A DNA stretch of 35,221 nt from positions 1 to 35,221 of IMG/VR virus record IMGVR_UViG_3300026544_000013, one strand, 5' to 3'. Below are positions 24,727 to 32,464 of the stretch, piece after piece. Source of the DNA: a virus. Below the pieces are notes generated by a model, which was given only the letters and a program-made list of their open reading frames with translations, was not told where the DNA came from and made no database searches. Both the position numbers and the translations under genes were made by a program. Numbering within the stretch: the first letter of the stretch is position 1; each line of letters opens with the position of its first letter.

Positions 24727-24891
24727 TTAGTCCCACTCAATCCAATCTATATTGTCTAATGTATCTGGTTGCTCTAACGCTGGTCGTTTAACACTATTAT
24801 CTACAGCAACAATAGATGGACCAATTATTAATACACAACCAATTAATATAAATAATAATAACCACAATATTATAGCTACAATATTATTCAT
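24727..24891 (-). CDS. 54-residue single-TM protein
   Basis: Start chosen at ATG 24889-24891 (MNNIVAIILWLLLFILIG) because AGGTGAAG precedes it and the ATG overlaps the lipoprotein stop (ATGAATAA). A longer frame reaching 24987 has no SD and lies over the lipoprotein gene. One TM helix at 4-25 is followed by an acidic tail (ALEQPDTLDNIDWIEWD). ILIGC at 15-19 is a weak lipobox-like match but sits within a longer hydrophobic stretch. Part of the lipoprotein cluster; function unknown. Confidence 0.6.
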   Translation of the reverse strand: MNNIVAIILWLLLFILIGCVLIIGPSIVAVDNSVKRPALEQPDTLDNIDWIEWD

Positions 24892-25207
24892 GTTCTTCAC
24901 CTGTTTTATTCTTAATATTAACATCAGTATCCACATCAGTTGTATGCTCAGAGTTATCAATATGTTCTCGTGATCTATCATCACCATTAATAACTTTTGT
25001 TTGTTCCACTATTTTAGTTTCTTCTTCTAGATATCTAAAATCTTCTTGCATTACTTTTTCCATAGTGTGCGTTGATGTATTATTTGGTGTACTAGCTACA
25101 TTTACTTTGTTATTTGGAATAATAACCATTTTAGACATAGTTCCGTTTAGATTATATGTCGTAGTGCAAGCTGTTATAAATAACAATAATAATAATGTTT
25201 GTTTCAT
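24884..25207 (-). CDS. Phage lipoprotein B, 107 aa
   Basis: Start chosen at ATG 25205-25207 (MKQTLLLLLFITACTTTYNL) because it gives a complete signal peptide with lipobox ITAC (Cys14). A longer frame to 25321 would put the hydrophobic core internally. SD AGGT lies upstream. The mature protein is soluble, with a conserved middle (TMEKVMQEDFRYLEEETKIV) and a Thr/Asp/Asn-rich, acidic end. It is clearly paralogous to the protein encoded just upstream at 25212-25568. Surface or periplasmic lipoproteins of phages often act in superinfection exclusion or as outer-membrane spanins; neither is proved here. Confidence 0.75.
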   Translation of the reverse strand: MKQTLLLLLFITACTTTYNLNGTMSKMVIIPNNKVNVASTPNNTSTHTMEKVMQEDFRYLEEETKIVEQTKVINGDDRSREHIDNSEHTTDVDTDVNIKNKTGEEHE

Positions 25208-25211
25208 AATA

Positions 25212-25568
25212 TTACCTATGTACTTCCACGTCAGTATTAACTTCTGTCTCATGTTTAGAATCATTTTTCTTAACCCTCGACTTATCATTCCCACCAACAT
25301 CTTTTGAATTATCTGTACCATTTACAATTTTAGTATCCTCAGTTATTTCAGTTTCTTCTTCAAGAAATTTGAAATCTTCCTGCATTATCTTCTCCATTGT
25401 AGATGCTACATTAGAGTTAGAACTAGAGCTTTCCGTTGTTGTTGGTGCGCTCTGTATATTAACTCTCGTATTAGGTGTTATTATAGCTTTAGTTGGACCA
25501 TCAAAATGGTAGTTAGTTGTGCATGATACTATTATTAATAACACTAACATTTTAAAAGTGAGTATCAT
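25212..25568 (-). CDS. Phage lipoprotein A, 118 aa
   Basis: A 118-residue protein starting MILTFKMLVLLIIVSCTTNY after GAGATAATATA; its ATG shares one base with the preceding stop (TAATG). The signal peptide ends with lipobox IVSC (Cys16). The mature part contains YHFDGPTKAIITPNTRVNI, then a Ser-rich linker, then TMEKIMQEDFKFLEEETEIT, matching the neighbouring lipoprotein over most of its length, and a charged Lys/Asp/Glu end. The pair arose by tandem duplication, the copies are well diverged, and both keep the lipobox, so both are probably functional. Role unknown; see lipoprotein B. Confidence 0.75.
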   Translation of the reverse strand: MILTFKMLVLLIIVSCTTNYHFDGPTKAIITPNTRVNIQSAPTTTESSSSNSNVASTMEKIMQEDFKFLEEETEITEDTKIVNGTDNSKDVGGNDKSRVKKNDSKHETEVNTDVEVHR

Positions 25569-26032
25569 TATATTATCTCATTATTATGATAATCAATCCA
25601 AACGTACACATCTTCTACCATAATATCACCAGCTAAATCTATAATAGCAAACATAAGTTTTTCACTATTAAATTTGTAATCAGAATGTTTATATTTAGTA
25701 ACATAATTATTAACAAATTCTCCAGGTGCAGTCATATCAACAACTTCAACAAGTTCACAATCTGGTTCTAACGGAGTATCTTTTGTTATAAATATGTTAC
25801 GTTTTTTATCTACATCCATTGTGTAAATTTTTATTGACGCACTACCACCAGTTGGTCCAGTTGTTACACGCAAGCCCATAACTTTAACCTTTTCTAGTGT
25901 GGCACCAACTGGACAACTCACCCAATAAGGTATTGTTTCAGACCAGTTAGTGTGTGTTATTCCGAGTGGTTTATCATCAACTAAATCTCCGTTAGCCATT
26001 AGTAAAAACTGTCTTGTATTTTTATCTTCCAT
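25568..26032 (-). CDS. Beta-sandwich virion protein, 154 aa
   Basis: A 154-residue protein starting MEDKNTRQFLLMANGDLVDD after AAAAGGAG. Predominantly beta, including GATLEKVKVMGLRVTTGPTG, SASIKIYTMDVD, and a final EDVYVWIDYHNNEII. The same strand order appears in the last 150 residues of the hexapeptide-repeat fibre (KVKKVKLIIGSSTIRSN, then VSDVYLWVIYEDI), so this is a stand-alone copy of that domain. It lies between the lectin-like gene and the lipoproteins. Probably a fibre-tip or accessory fibre subunit. Confidence 0.55.
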   Translation of the reverse strand: MEDKNTRQFLLMANGDLVDDKPLGITHTNWSETIPYWVSCPVGATLEKVKVMGLRVTTGPTGGSASIKIYTMDVDKKRNIFITKDTPLEPDCELVEVVDMTAPGEFVNNYVTKYKHSDYKFNSEKLMFAIIDLAGDIMVEDVYVWIDYHNNEII

Positions 26033-26045
26033 TGTAATTCTCCTT

Positions 26046-26615
26046 TTATGAAACTACCATTACTCGTCTACGCTGAGCTGGTGCTGTGCCTTTTATTTCT
26101 ATGAATGTATATTCTGAAAGGTTACCAGACCATGACGCAGACGGATATATGTAACCTATATTACCAGCACTATATGTATTATCATTAACCGTTAATGCTT
26201 GTACACTATCAATATCAATAGTAAAATCTGATCCAACTTTTACTATCTTTATGTGAAAAGTAGCATTATGTGAAACAACGCTACCTTCACCGAGTAAAAT
26301 GCCAGTTGTTCCATCTCCACTTGTATTATTTTTGTACATCTTGACATGAGTGCCATCCCACTTCACTTCATATAGTATCGAATAGAAGTTACTAGCATCT
26401 TGTAACCCAAACACTACACCACCGTGAGCGAATCCGCCATCACTAGCAGTTTTAATAGTGTTGGTGAACTCAAAGTCACCAATACCATTATTCTGGTCAC
26501 GAGTTAATAACCCAGTCTCACCAGAACCATTATCAGCGACAATGGTTCCAGTTTCATCTCCTGTTGTACTACCCCAACTTCTTAATCCACCATTACTCCA
26601 ACCTGTTACAGCCAT
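26046..26615 (-). CDS. LamG/lectin-like domain protein, fibre-associated
   Basis: A 189-residue protein starting MAVTGWSNGGLRSWGSTTGD with GGGGT upstream, its ATG 4 bp from the stop of the large fibre. It is beta-rich and resembles concanavalin-like LamG or 3-keto-disaccharide-hydrolase-type jelly rolls: GFAHGGVVFGLQDASNFYSI, LYEVKWDGTHVKMYKN, HIKIVKVGSDFTIDIDSV, AGNIGYIYPSASWSG. The end APAQRRRVMVVS resembles short Arg-rich ends of fibre-type proteins. A sugar-binding receptor-recognition or capsid-decorating role is likely for such a domain next to a fibre gene. Catalysis is not indicated. Confidence 0.65.
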   Translation of the reverse strand: MAVTGWSNGGLRSWGSTTGDETGTIVADNGSGETGLLTRDQNNGIGDFEFTNTIKTASDGGFAHGGVVFGLQDASNFYSILYEVKWDGTHVKMYKNNTSGDGTTGILLGEGSVVSHNATFHIKIVKVGSDFTIDIDSVQALTVNDNTYSAGNIGYIYPSASWSGNLSEYTFIEIKGTAPAQRRRVMVVS

Positions 26616-26618
26616 AAT

Positions 26619-29600
26619 TTACCCCACATATCTATAGTGAACTGTTACATTAAAATGACCATTAGTAACAGTTGTAGAGTTTACAGCCACATTAACTGTG
26701 GCTAATTCTCCAATTGTCTGGTTTTGATCTGGAATATGTAATACTGGTACAGTATTACATGTTTGATTTGTAGCGAATATATCACCTGTTGCGGAACCAA
26801 TAATATTAAATGTAGTTTCGCCATTTGAAGATATTGCCACAACCTTTTCTATAATAATAGGATCAGTTGTAATCCACATTGTAAAGTGGTCACCTGGCTG
26901 TGGCTCAGCAATTGTCATAGCTTTAGTCAGAACCATTGTGTCTACATACTCTTTAGTAACAAGCTCTTTCTTCTGAGTTAATCCAGATACTGTAGACCCT
27001 GGAGCTAAGACTGTACCTGTAGCTGTAATCTTAAGTATTTCAGTGTCAGCACTGTATACAGAGAATGGTACACCACTAATATTAGGTACACCTATGATAT
27101 TAACACCACCGTCATCATTGTGCTCAAATATAGCACCATGTCCAACTATAAACCGCTGATTAGCTTTTATATCAGTATCTGAGTATATTGTACCAGTTGT
27201 AGATATTGCGTTGAAAAACATTTTATCATTAGTATCACCAACTGTCGCGTGTGAATTACCATTAAAACCGTAATAGTGTCCAAGTCCATGTTCGGGAGAT
27301 GTAAACTTATACGATATGACCTTAGTCATATCATGCACAGGTGAACTTGTATTATTATCTTCAGATAGTACCCACATATTATTATCAACTAGTCTTAATA
27401 CATAGAAATCATCAGAGTCATGCTTATACACATCGTTAGATTCGAATGTATAGTGCCCATTAGCAGCAGTCTTTGGATTTTCTACATTTGACACATTTAT
27501 CCCGCCTGAAACATCTGGAGCTAGTGGCGCAGCATTAATAACGCCACCAAAATCATTTGCAGTATTAACTTCTATTAACTTACTATTACTAGGTTTAATA
27601 AAGCCTACAGTGTTACCTTGTTCCCACATTACACCACTAGGCATGTTTACTAATTCCAACGCTGTTTCAGCAGCATTTACAACTGGTATCATTCCAGCAG
27701 ACCCACTGTATGTATCAGGAGTATCAAGTAGTCCTGTGAAGTTCTTAGCACCAACAAGTAGCATCTCAACATATATATTCTCATTATTATTATGAGCACC
27801 TATATGTGAACCAGGCGCAACATCAAAAGAGTAGTAAGCACCTTCATCTGTTCCTGCATCAGTAATCTTAAAGTTCATATGGTCAGTAGAGTTTCTATCA
27901 CGATATGATACATAGTCGTTCTTTTTAAGTATAGCCAATCCACCAACAGCGCTTGCTCCATTAATATCAGTCTTTGATATAAAAACCTTAGTAACACTTG
28001 CAAATGTAGCGTTGTTCATAGATGCATGACCAGCTGTAGGGTCACCAGAAATGCTATTGGAAAACTTATATTTAGCAGATGCTATACCTAAACCAGATTC
28101 TTCTGTAAAGATTAGACCATTACCGTCGTTATTAACAGTTACGCGTTTACCTTCATTGCCAGCATATGAGCCAGGAGTATCTGTTAATCCAAGGAAATTA
28201 CCACTACTTGTAATACCACTTGGTATAATAATTCCTGATACTTGTGCGTCAACGTAACTCATTGTTGCTGCGTCAGTTGCATCAGTTGGGTAACTGATAT
28301 TCTTAATTTGCTTGGCACCACCATCATTTCCAGCTGTTAATACACTAGCTAAATCTTGTAATGTACCTGATGGAATATTTATGTTACTAATCTCGTTATC
28401 AACATATGCTTTATTTACAATATGACCAGATGCTGTTGGCGTAAATGTTGAATCGACTAAAACAGTACCATCTGATTGTAGTGATTTGCTTTGAAAAGTA
28501 AAAGTGTTAATCATCTCAGCAGGTAAATCGGTTGAATCATATGCCAGATTTATAAATGTTGTGTCTAATTCTGATGTAAATGGATTAAGTCCAGATAGTA
28601 CTATTTCGACACCTTTAAGCGTTATAGAGCCAATACCTTCACCAAATGGAGTTATCCATTTTACAAGAGTACCCTCGCCATATGTGTCTAGTGCATCTTT
28701 ATACAATTGATTAATCGGTATAGTGGTACTACCAGTTGTTAAATCAAATGTTGGTATACCTAAACTATCAACGTATTTCTTCTGAGTATAATCTTTATCA
28801 TCAGTTGGTGTATGATATGCGTTACCTTTAAGTGGATTCGATTGCGTAGCAACCTCAACATCGTTACCAGATAGCTTTATCACACCACTTACTAATGCAA
28901 GTGACCCAGTATTAGTTGCGTCTACTAACTCTATTGTAGGTACATCTGCACCAGATCTACCAAATATAACTTTTGTTGTATTATCTACAAAACCAAAAGT
29001 ATCATTAGTATAAGGTCCGTTATCAGTAATATCTTGTAATGTATAACTACCACTTGGTATAACAATGCCCGATATTGCAGTATCTACGTATTTCTTTTGA
29101 ACATAATCAACATCAGTTAATGGTTTATTATAATCTCGTCCAATTATACCAGATGGTATAATTTTAATAAAAGGACTACCACCAGCCTGATCACCTATAA
29201 CTGCTAAGTCATGGTTATATACTGAAACATGTTGATTTGAATATATATTTAACCCATCTTTAGTAAGATTGGAATATTCTGATGCTGGATTGTCGCTAAC
29301 AGTCATAGAATGTGATGTTAATGCACCTTTCTCCGTTACTGCTTGTAAGTCTGGTGTAACACCAGAAGGAATGCTTGATATTTGTGTGTCCACATAACTC
29401 ATTGTTGCTGCGTCAGTTGCAACAGTTGGATCAAGTATATTCTTAATCTGCTTAGCACCACCATCATTTCCAGCTGTTAATACACCTGATAGAGTAGTTC
29501 CAGATGGAAATACGATGTTTCCAATTTCAGTGTCAACATAGTTTTTAGTTGCAGCATCTTGTAATGCTGCTGGGTCTAATATGTTCGTAATCTGTTGAGC

Positions 29601-30905
29601 ACCACCATCGTTACCTTCACTTAATACACCTGATAAATTTTGATTTGATCCAGGTGGAATAATTATACCAGATATAACAGTGTCTAAATATTCTTTAGGA
29701 ACTAACATTTTCCCATTAGAAGATGAATTCATAGTATTATTAAAATCATAATATGCACCCGATGCAACTAATAATGTTTCGTTTATATGTGCATTTCTAC
29801 CTACTAATAATGTTTCGTGTATATGTGCATTTCTATCTATTGAAGCAGAACCATGTACTAATAAATCCATATTAGTATATAAACCAATAGAACCAACGTT
29901 AGGTATATAATTACCACCATCATCACTCTCTTCTACTTGTATAGTGCCAGTACAGGTTCCCATAGCGCTCCAGTTAGCATTAACTGGTGACAATGCAGTT
30001 GTTGTATAACAACTGTCTGTCCAATTACCTGGACTCATATCATTTGTTACACACCACACTGATGCTACTCGCATTATCCATACACCTTGGTGTTCAACAT
30101 CATCACTTCCATCTTTTAAATAATAATGATCACCGTCACCATGTGAGCCATTAGGGTCATAACTAACATATGTATATTTACCATCTGCATTACCAACCCC
30201 ATCTATACCAGAACCATCACTCGACCCAGCTACTAGAAGATGACATGGTATTTCTATTGTTAAATTAGGTCCAGTTACTGGACAAGTTCCAAGTGTAGTT
30301 ACATTAGTAATACCGTCATCTATTAAGCCGTTTAATTTACCACGAGGTTGAACTGCAATTGAACCAGCTACAATTGCAGCATAATCTTTATCATTATATA
30401 ATACTTCACCAGAAGCTATAACTGCAACATCCCAATGGCCACTTCCTGGAACACCACCTCCACCTACCACAGATAGAGGATTTGTACTTGTGCCGTTACC
30501 AGTTAAGGTAGCATCAGTTGTTACTGTCGATAATTTACCATCTAACGCTGACTGTAATCCACTTATCGCTGCGATAGGATGTTGATTAGCCATGTCTCTA
30601 TTTGTTAGTGTATTGTGATCAGTTGAACCAGCAACCATATCTACTGGAACAAACTCTGTTCCATTATATTGTAATATTTGATCAGTAGTAATACCAGTAG
30701 TATTTACTCCTGATATGTGTGTAAATATAGATGGCTTTTCATATATATAATACTCACCACTATGATTAACATGATAATCGTCTTTTAAATATCGCAATGC
30801 TTTTTCATCAGTATTCCATGATATTTCACGGTCTAGTTGGACGCTACTTACTTCAGAGGTATCTCCCTCTAATAGTAGATATATACCACTTATATGTGTA
30901 CTCAT
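26619..30905 (-). CDS. Large tail-fibre protein, 1428 aa
   Basis: A 1428-residue protein starting MSTHISGIYLLLEGDTSEVS after GGAG, the largest gene in the window. It is built of fibre modules around a recurring trimerisation-type motif: AATKNYVDTEIGNI, AATMSYVDTQISSI, VQKKYVDTAISGIVI, TQKKYVDSLGI, VNKAYVDNEISNI, TKEYVDTMV. Between them are beta-rich Gly/Ser/Thr segments, and NAHIHETLLVGRNAHINETL is a 12-residue tandem repeat near residue 360. The last 100 residues (IIIEKVVAISSNGETTFNII, then FNVTVHYRYVG) resemble the beta-sandwich of neighbouring genes. It is presumably a long host-recognition fibre. Transcribed from the motif at 30971-30990. Confidence 0.75.
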   Translation of the reverse strand: MSTHISGIYLLLEGDTSEVSSVQLDREISWNTDEKALRYLKDDYHVNHSGEYYIYEKPSIFTHISGVNTTGITTDQILQYNGTEFVPVDMVAGSTDHNTLTNRDMANQHPIAAISGLQSALDGKLSTVTTDATLTGNGTSTNPLSVVGGGGVPGSGHWDVAVIASGEVLYNDKDYAAIVAGSIAVQPRGKLNGLIDDGITNVTTLGTCPVTGPNLTIEIPCHLLVAGSSDGSGIDGVGNADGKYTYVSYDPNGSHGDGDHYYLKDGSDDVEHQGVWIMRVASVWCVTNDMSPGNWTDSCYTTTALSPVNANWSAMGTCTGTIQVEESDDGGNYIPNVGSIGLYTNMDLLVHGSASIDRNAHIHETLLVGRNAHINETLLVASGAYYDFNNTMNSSSNGKMLVPKEYLDTVISGIIIPPGSNQNLSGVLSEGNDGGAQQITNILDPAALQDAATKNYVDTEIGNIVFPSGTTLSGVLTAGNDGGAKQIKNILDPTVATDAATMSYVDTQISSIPSGVTPDLQAVTEKGALTSHSMTVSDNPASEYSNLTKDGLNIYSNQHVSVYNHDLAVIGDQAGGSPFIKIIPSGIIGRDYNKPLTDVDYVQKKYVDTAISGIVIPSGSYTLQDITDNGPYTNDTFGFVDNTTKVIFGRSGADVPTIELVDATNTGSLALVSGVIKLSGNDVEVATQSNPLKGNAYHTPTDDKDYTQKKYVDSLGIPTFDLTTGSTTIPINQLYKDALDTYGEGTLVKWITPFGEGIGSITLKGVEIVLSGLNPFTSELDTTFINLAYDSTDLPAEMINTFTFQSKSLQSDGTVLVDSTFTPTASGHIVNKAYVDNEISNINIPSGTLQDLASVLTAGNDGGAKQIKNISYPTDATDAATMSYVDAQVSGIIIPSGITSSGNFLGLTDTPGSYAGNEGKRVTVNNDGNGLIFTEESGLGIASAKYKFSNSISGDPTAGHASMNNATFASVTKVFISKTDINGASAVGGLAILKKNDYVSYRDRNSTDHMNFKITDAGTDEGAYYSFDVAPGSHIGAHNNNENIYVEMLLVGAKNFTGLLDTPDTYSGSAGMIPVVNAAETALELVNMPSGVMWEQGNTVGFIKPSNSKLIEVNTANDFGGVINAAPLAPDVSGGINVSNVENPKTAANGHYTFESNDVYKHDSDDFYVLRLVDNNMWVLSEDNNTSSPVHDMTKVISYKFTSPEHGLGHYYGFNGNSHATVGDTNDKMFFNAISTTGTIYSDTDIKANQRFIVGHGAIFEHNDDGGVNIIGVPNISGVPFSVYSADTEILKITATGTVLAPGSTVSGLTQKKELVTKEYVDTMVLTKAMTIAEPQPGDHFTMWITTDPIIIEKVVAISSNGETTFNIIGSATGDIFATNQTCNTVPVLHIPDQNQTIGELATVNVAVNSTTVTNGHFNVTVHYRYVG
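28251..28345 (-). repeat. Long direct repeat inside the fibre gene, copy 1
   Basis: About 95 bases nearly identical to 29391-29485, encoding a YVDAQ/AATMSYVD module plus a Gly-rich stretch. Only a handful of substitutions separate the copies. A third, more diverged copy lies near 29530-29630. It reflects internal duplication of a fibre module. Confidence 0.8.
29391..29485 (-). repeat. Long direct repeat inside the fibre gene, copy 2
   Basis: Second copy of the 95-base module at 28251-28345. Shared stretches include ATTGTTGCTGCGTCAGTTGC on the plus strand and CCATCATTTCCAGCTGTTAA. Homologous recombination between the copies would delete about 1.1 kb in frame. Confidence 0.8.
29767..29838 (-). 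repeat. 36-bp tandem repeat in the fibre gene
   Basis: Two adjacent 36-base units (29767-29802 and 29803-29838), each encoding a 12-residue block of the form RNAHIxETLLVx. The units differ at a few positions. Confidence 0.75.
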
Positions 30906-30970
30906 ATATTATTCTCCATTTTTTTAATTTATAATTTAACCACCTAATGTTACAGTTAAAATTAATATCT

Positions 30971-30990
30971 TATACTATTTATAGTATAGT
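30971..30990 (-). promoter_or_regulatory. Putative phage promoter motif upstream of the large fibre gene
   Basis: On the minus strand this reads ACTATACTATAAATAGTATA. It contains TATAAATA, identical to the T4 late-promoter core, within the wider TACTATANTATA motif seen elsewhere. It follows a terminator and precedes the fibre ATG by about 65 bases. Confidence 0.55.
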
Positions 30991-31001
30991 CATTATATAG
31001 A

Positions 31002-31027
31002 AAGAGAGAGTGTTTAAACTCTCTCTT
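31002..31027 (-). terminator. Terminator after the 274-aa gene
   Basis: Perfect 10-bp stem AAGAGAGAGT (31002-31011) and ACTCTCTCTT (31018-31027) with a 6-base loop, 4 bp after the stop codon at 31032. On the minus strand it is followed by TCTATATAAT, a short U-rich run. Confidence 0.75.
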
Positions 31028-31031
31028 CTAC

Positions 31032-31856
31032 TTATAATTTATTCTTACTTTGTAATATCTGCTTACCTAATTTCTTAGGCAGTAATTTCATCAATATATC
31101 TATCTTATCCTCCATAACACTTATAGTATTAACTAACTCAAATATATTAACATCTTTACCATTTAAACTAAATGATCCATCTGGTTTAATTATTAAAGTT
31201 TCACCTGAACCATTACTGATATTAAGAGCTGCTCCACTAGCGGTTCCACTAGTGGAAATTACACTATCTACATAATCTCTAGTAGCTAAATCATTATTAA
31301 CAGCAATATTATATGCCGTAGCTTCAGGGATACCAAGCACAGATGCAGTACTATCAATTGGAAACCTAACAACATCTCCATCTAAATCATAACGAGCAGT
31401 ACCACTTGGACTATACGCCATCCTGTCATCACTACTCATATATCTATTAAACTCAGCGTCTTGCGTACTATTTTCTGTCGGATTACTTACTAACGCATCT
31501 GCGCCAACAGTGTTTCTTAAACTATTATTTATTCTATTATGTACATCATTAATAATATTATCAGTACTAGATAAACTAACACCACTGTCTATTACTTCCT
31601 GTAACGTAGGTGGAATGCCTGGTGAACTTGGAGTAATACCACCCCATATATTATTATTTAAATCACTACCTCGTATATCACCTAATACAGATGTATTATA
31701 ATTATCTACAGACATATCTGATATAGCTAAATTCATACTGTTACGATATGCATCATCTAATATTCCATCATTTAACTTAGATATAATATCGTCTACTGTA
31801 TTTTGTGTTTCAATAATTCTATTCTGTTCGTTTTGTTCTAAGTCGTCTTCACCCAT
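31032..31856 (-). CDS. Fibre-associated structural protein, 274 aa
   Basis: A 274-residue protein starting MGEDDLEQNEQNRIIETQ with SD AGGGGAT. The N-terminal 150 residues are Asn/Asp/Ser-rich with helical segments. Residues 185-245 carry NNDLATRDYVDSVIS and ISNGSGETLIIKPDGSFSLN, the YVD-type motif shared with the large fibre downstream, and the protein ends in a helix (TISVMEDKIDILMKLLPKKL). It is probably a short fibre, fibre adaptor or baseplate-associated protein. It is separated from the large fibre by a terminator and a promoter-like motif. Confidence 0.6.
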   Translation of the reverse strand: MGEDDLEQNEQNRIIETQNTVDDIISKLNDGILDDAYRNSMNLAISDMSVDNYNTSVLGDIRGSDLNNNIWGGITPSSPGIPPTLQEVIDSGVSLSSTDNIINDVHNRINNSLRNTVGADALVSNPTENSTQDAEFNRYMSSDDRMAYSPSGTARYDLDGDVVRFPIDSTASVLGIPEATAYNIAVNNDLATRDYVDSVISTSGTASGAALNISNGSGETLIIKPDGSFSLNGKDVNIFELVNTISVMEDKIDILMKLLPKKLGKQILQSKNKL

Positions 31857-31864
31857 ACTATCCC

Positions 31865-32095
31865 CTAACGTTCATTATTTATTACTTCTAATTCATATAT
31901 TACACTGTCTATATCATAATCACTAACCATTAATATCTCTACTATATCTGATAGCTCTCTAGACAACATAGGACTATCTATTTCACCGATATAATCACTA
32001 ATTAATGCTATGGCTTCAGTTACTTGAGATTGGGCCGTATTAGGACTATCTATTGCTGCATATAATACACTTAATATTCTATCTAATTCATTCAT
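31865..32095 (-). CDS. Small acidic helical protein, 76 aa
   Basis: A 76-residue protein starting MNELDRILSVLYAAIDSPNT, with AAGGAA upstream. Entirely helical and acidic (AIALISDYIGEIDSPMLSRE, DIVEILMVSDYDIDSV). First gene of the leftward block, preceded by a motif at 32114-32130 and the non-coding junction. It could be an adaptor or chaperone for the fibre genes after it, but no family was recognised. Ends with TAG. Confidence 0.6.
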   Translation of the reverse strand: MNELDRILSVLYAAIDSPNTAQSQVTEAIALISDYIGEIDSPMLSRELSDIVEILMVSDYDIDSVIYELEVINNER

Positions 32096-32113
32096 ATTCT
32101 TTGTTTCCTTATA

Positions 32114-32130
32114 GGTTTAATATAATATAC
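32114..32130 (-). promoter_or_regulatory. Putative leftward promoter at the divergent junction
   Basis: On the minus strand this reads GTATATTATATTAAACC, similar to the motif at 21204-21223 though lacking the TACTA start. It lies 19 bases upstream of the 76-residue gene's ATG. A second candidate, TATAAT at about 32148-32153 on the minus strand, lies just upstream. Confidence 0.35.
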
Positions 32131-32447
32131 GGATATATCATATAGTTCTATTATACGCTCTTTAGTGTTTTTTATATGGTTTATTTTATCTTGGGGTTTG
32201 TCGTAGTGTTCTCTTACCCTTATATGTATTGTATATAATATTTTTTATGCGTGGCAAAAAATATCACTTTATATATATCACAGCTAAACAGCCCACCCCC
32301 TCTTTTTATACCTGTTGTGGTGTTCATTAACGGTATATAGGGTTTTTGAATATTTTATAAGTACCAAGTTATTTTATATAATATGTTAGCTGAAGTTCGC
32401 TTCGTGCCCACGGTGTGTTATATAATATTCGTATTTTTATTAATTTT
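32131..32447. other. Non-coding divergent junction
   Basis: About 320 bases without a convincing gene, between the leftward virion block and the rightward cassettes. It holds three plus-oriented copies of TATATAATAT (32232, 32375 and 32419), which contain TATAAT, a C-rich patch (about 32291-32302), a short GCT/AGC hairpin beside it, and a GAAG-TTCG-CTTC hairpin (32392-32403). It is likely a promoter region for the rightward genes. An origin or other replication role cannot be excluded; no iteron array is seen. Confidence 0.5.
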
Positions 32448-32463
32448 ATAGTCAGGAGACTAT
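32448..32463 (+). promoter_or_regulatory. SD-in-loop hairpin, cassette 1
   Basis: ATAGTC (32448-32453) pairs with GACTAT (32458-32463) around a loop AGGA, so the SD AGGAG straddles loop and stem base. The ATG follows at 32465, a 6-base spacing from AGGAG. Equivalent hairpins precede 33831, 34115 and 34554. Confidence 0.6.
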
Positions 32464-32464
32464 C

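Noticed and set aside
24892-24987. 86-residue version of the small TM protein and the longer 145-residue version of lipoprotein B
   Set aside because: Both extensions lie over upstream genes in another frame; internal ATGs with SDs give intact TM helix and lipobox starts.
32392-32403. GAAG-TTCG-CTTC hairpin as a terminator
   Set aside because: The stem is only 4 bp and no U-run follows on either strand.
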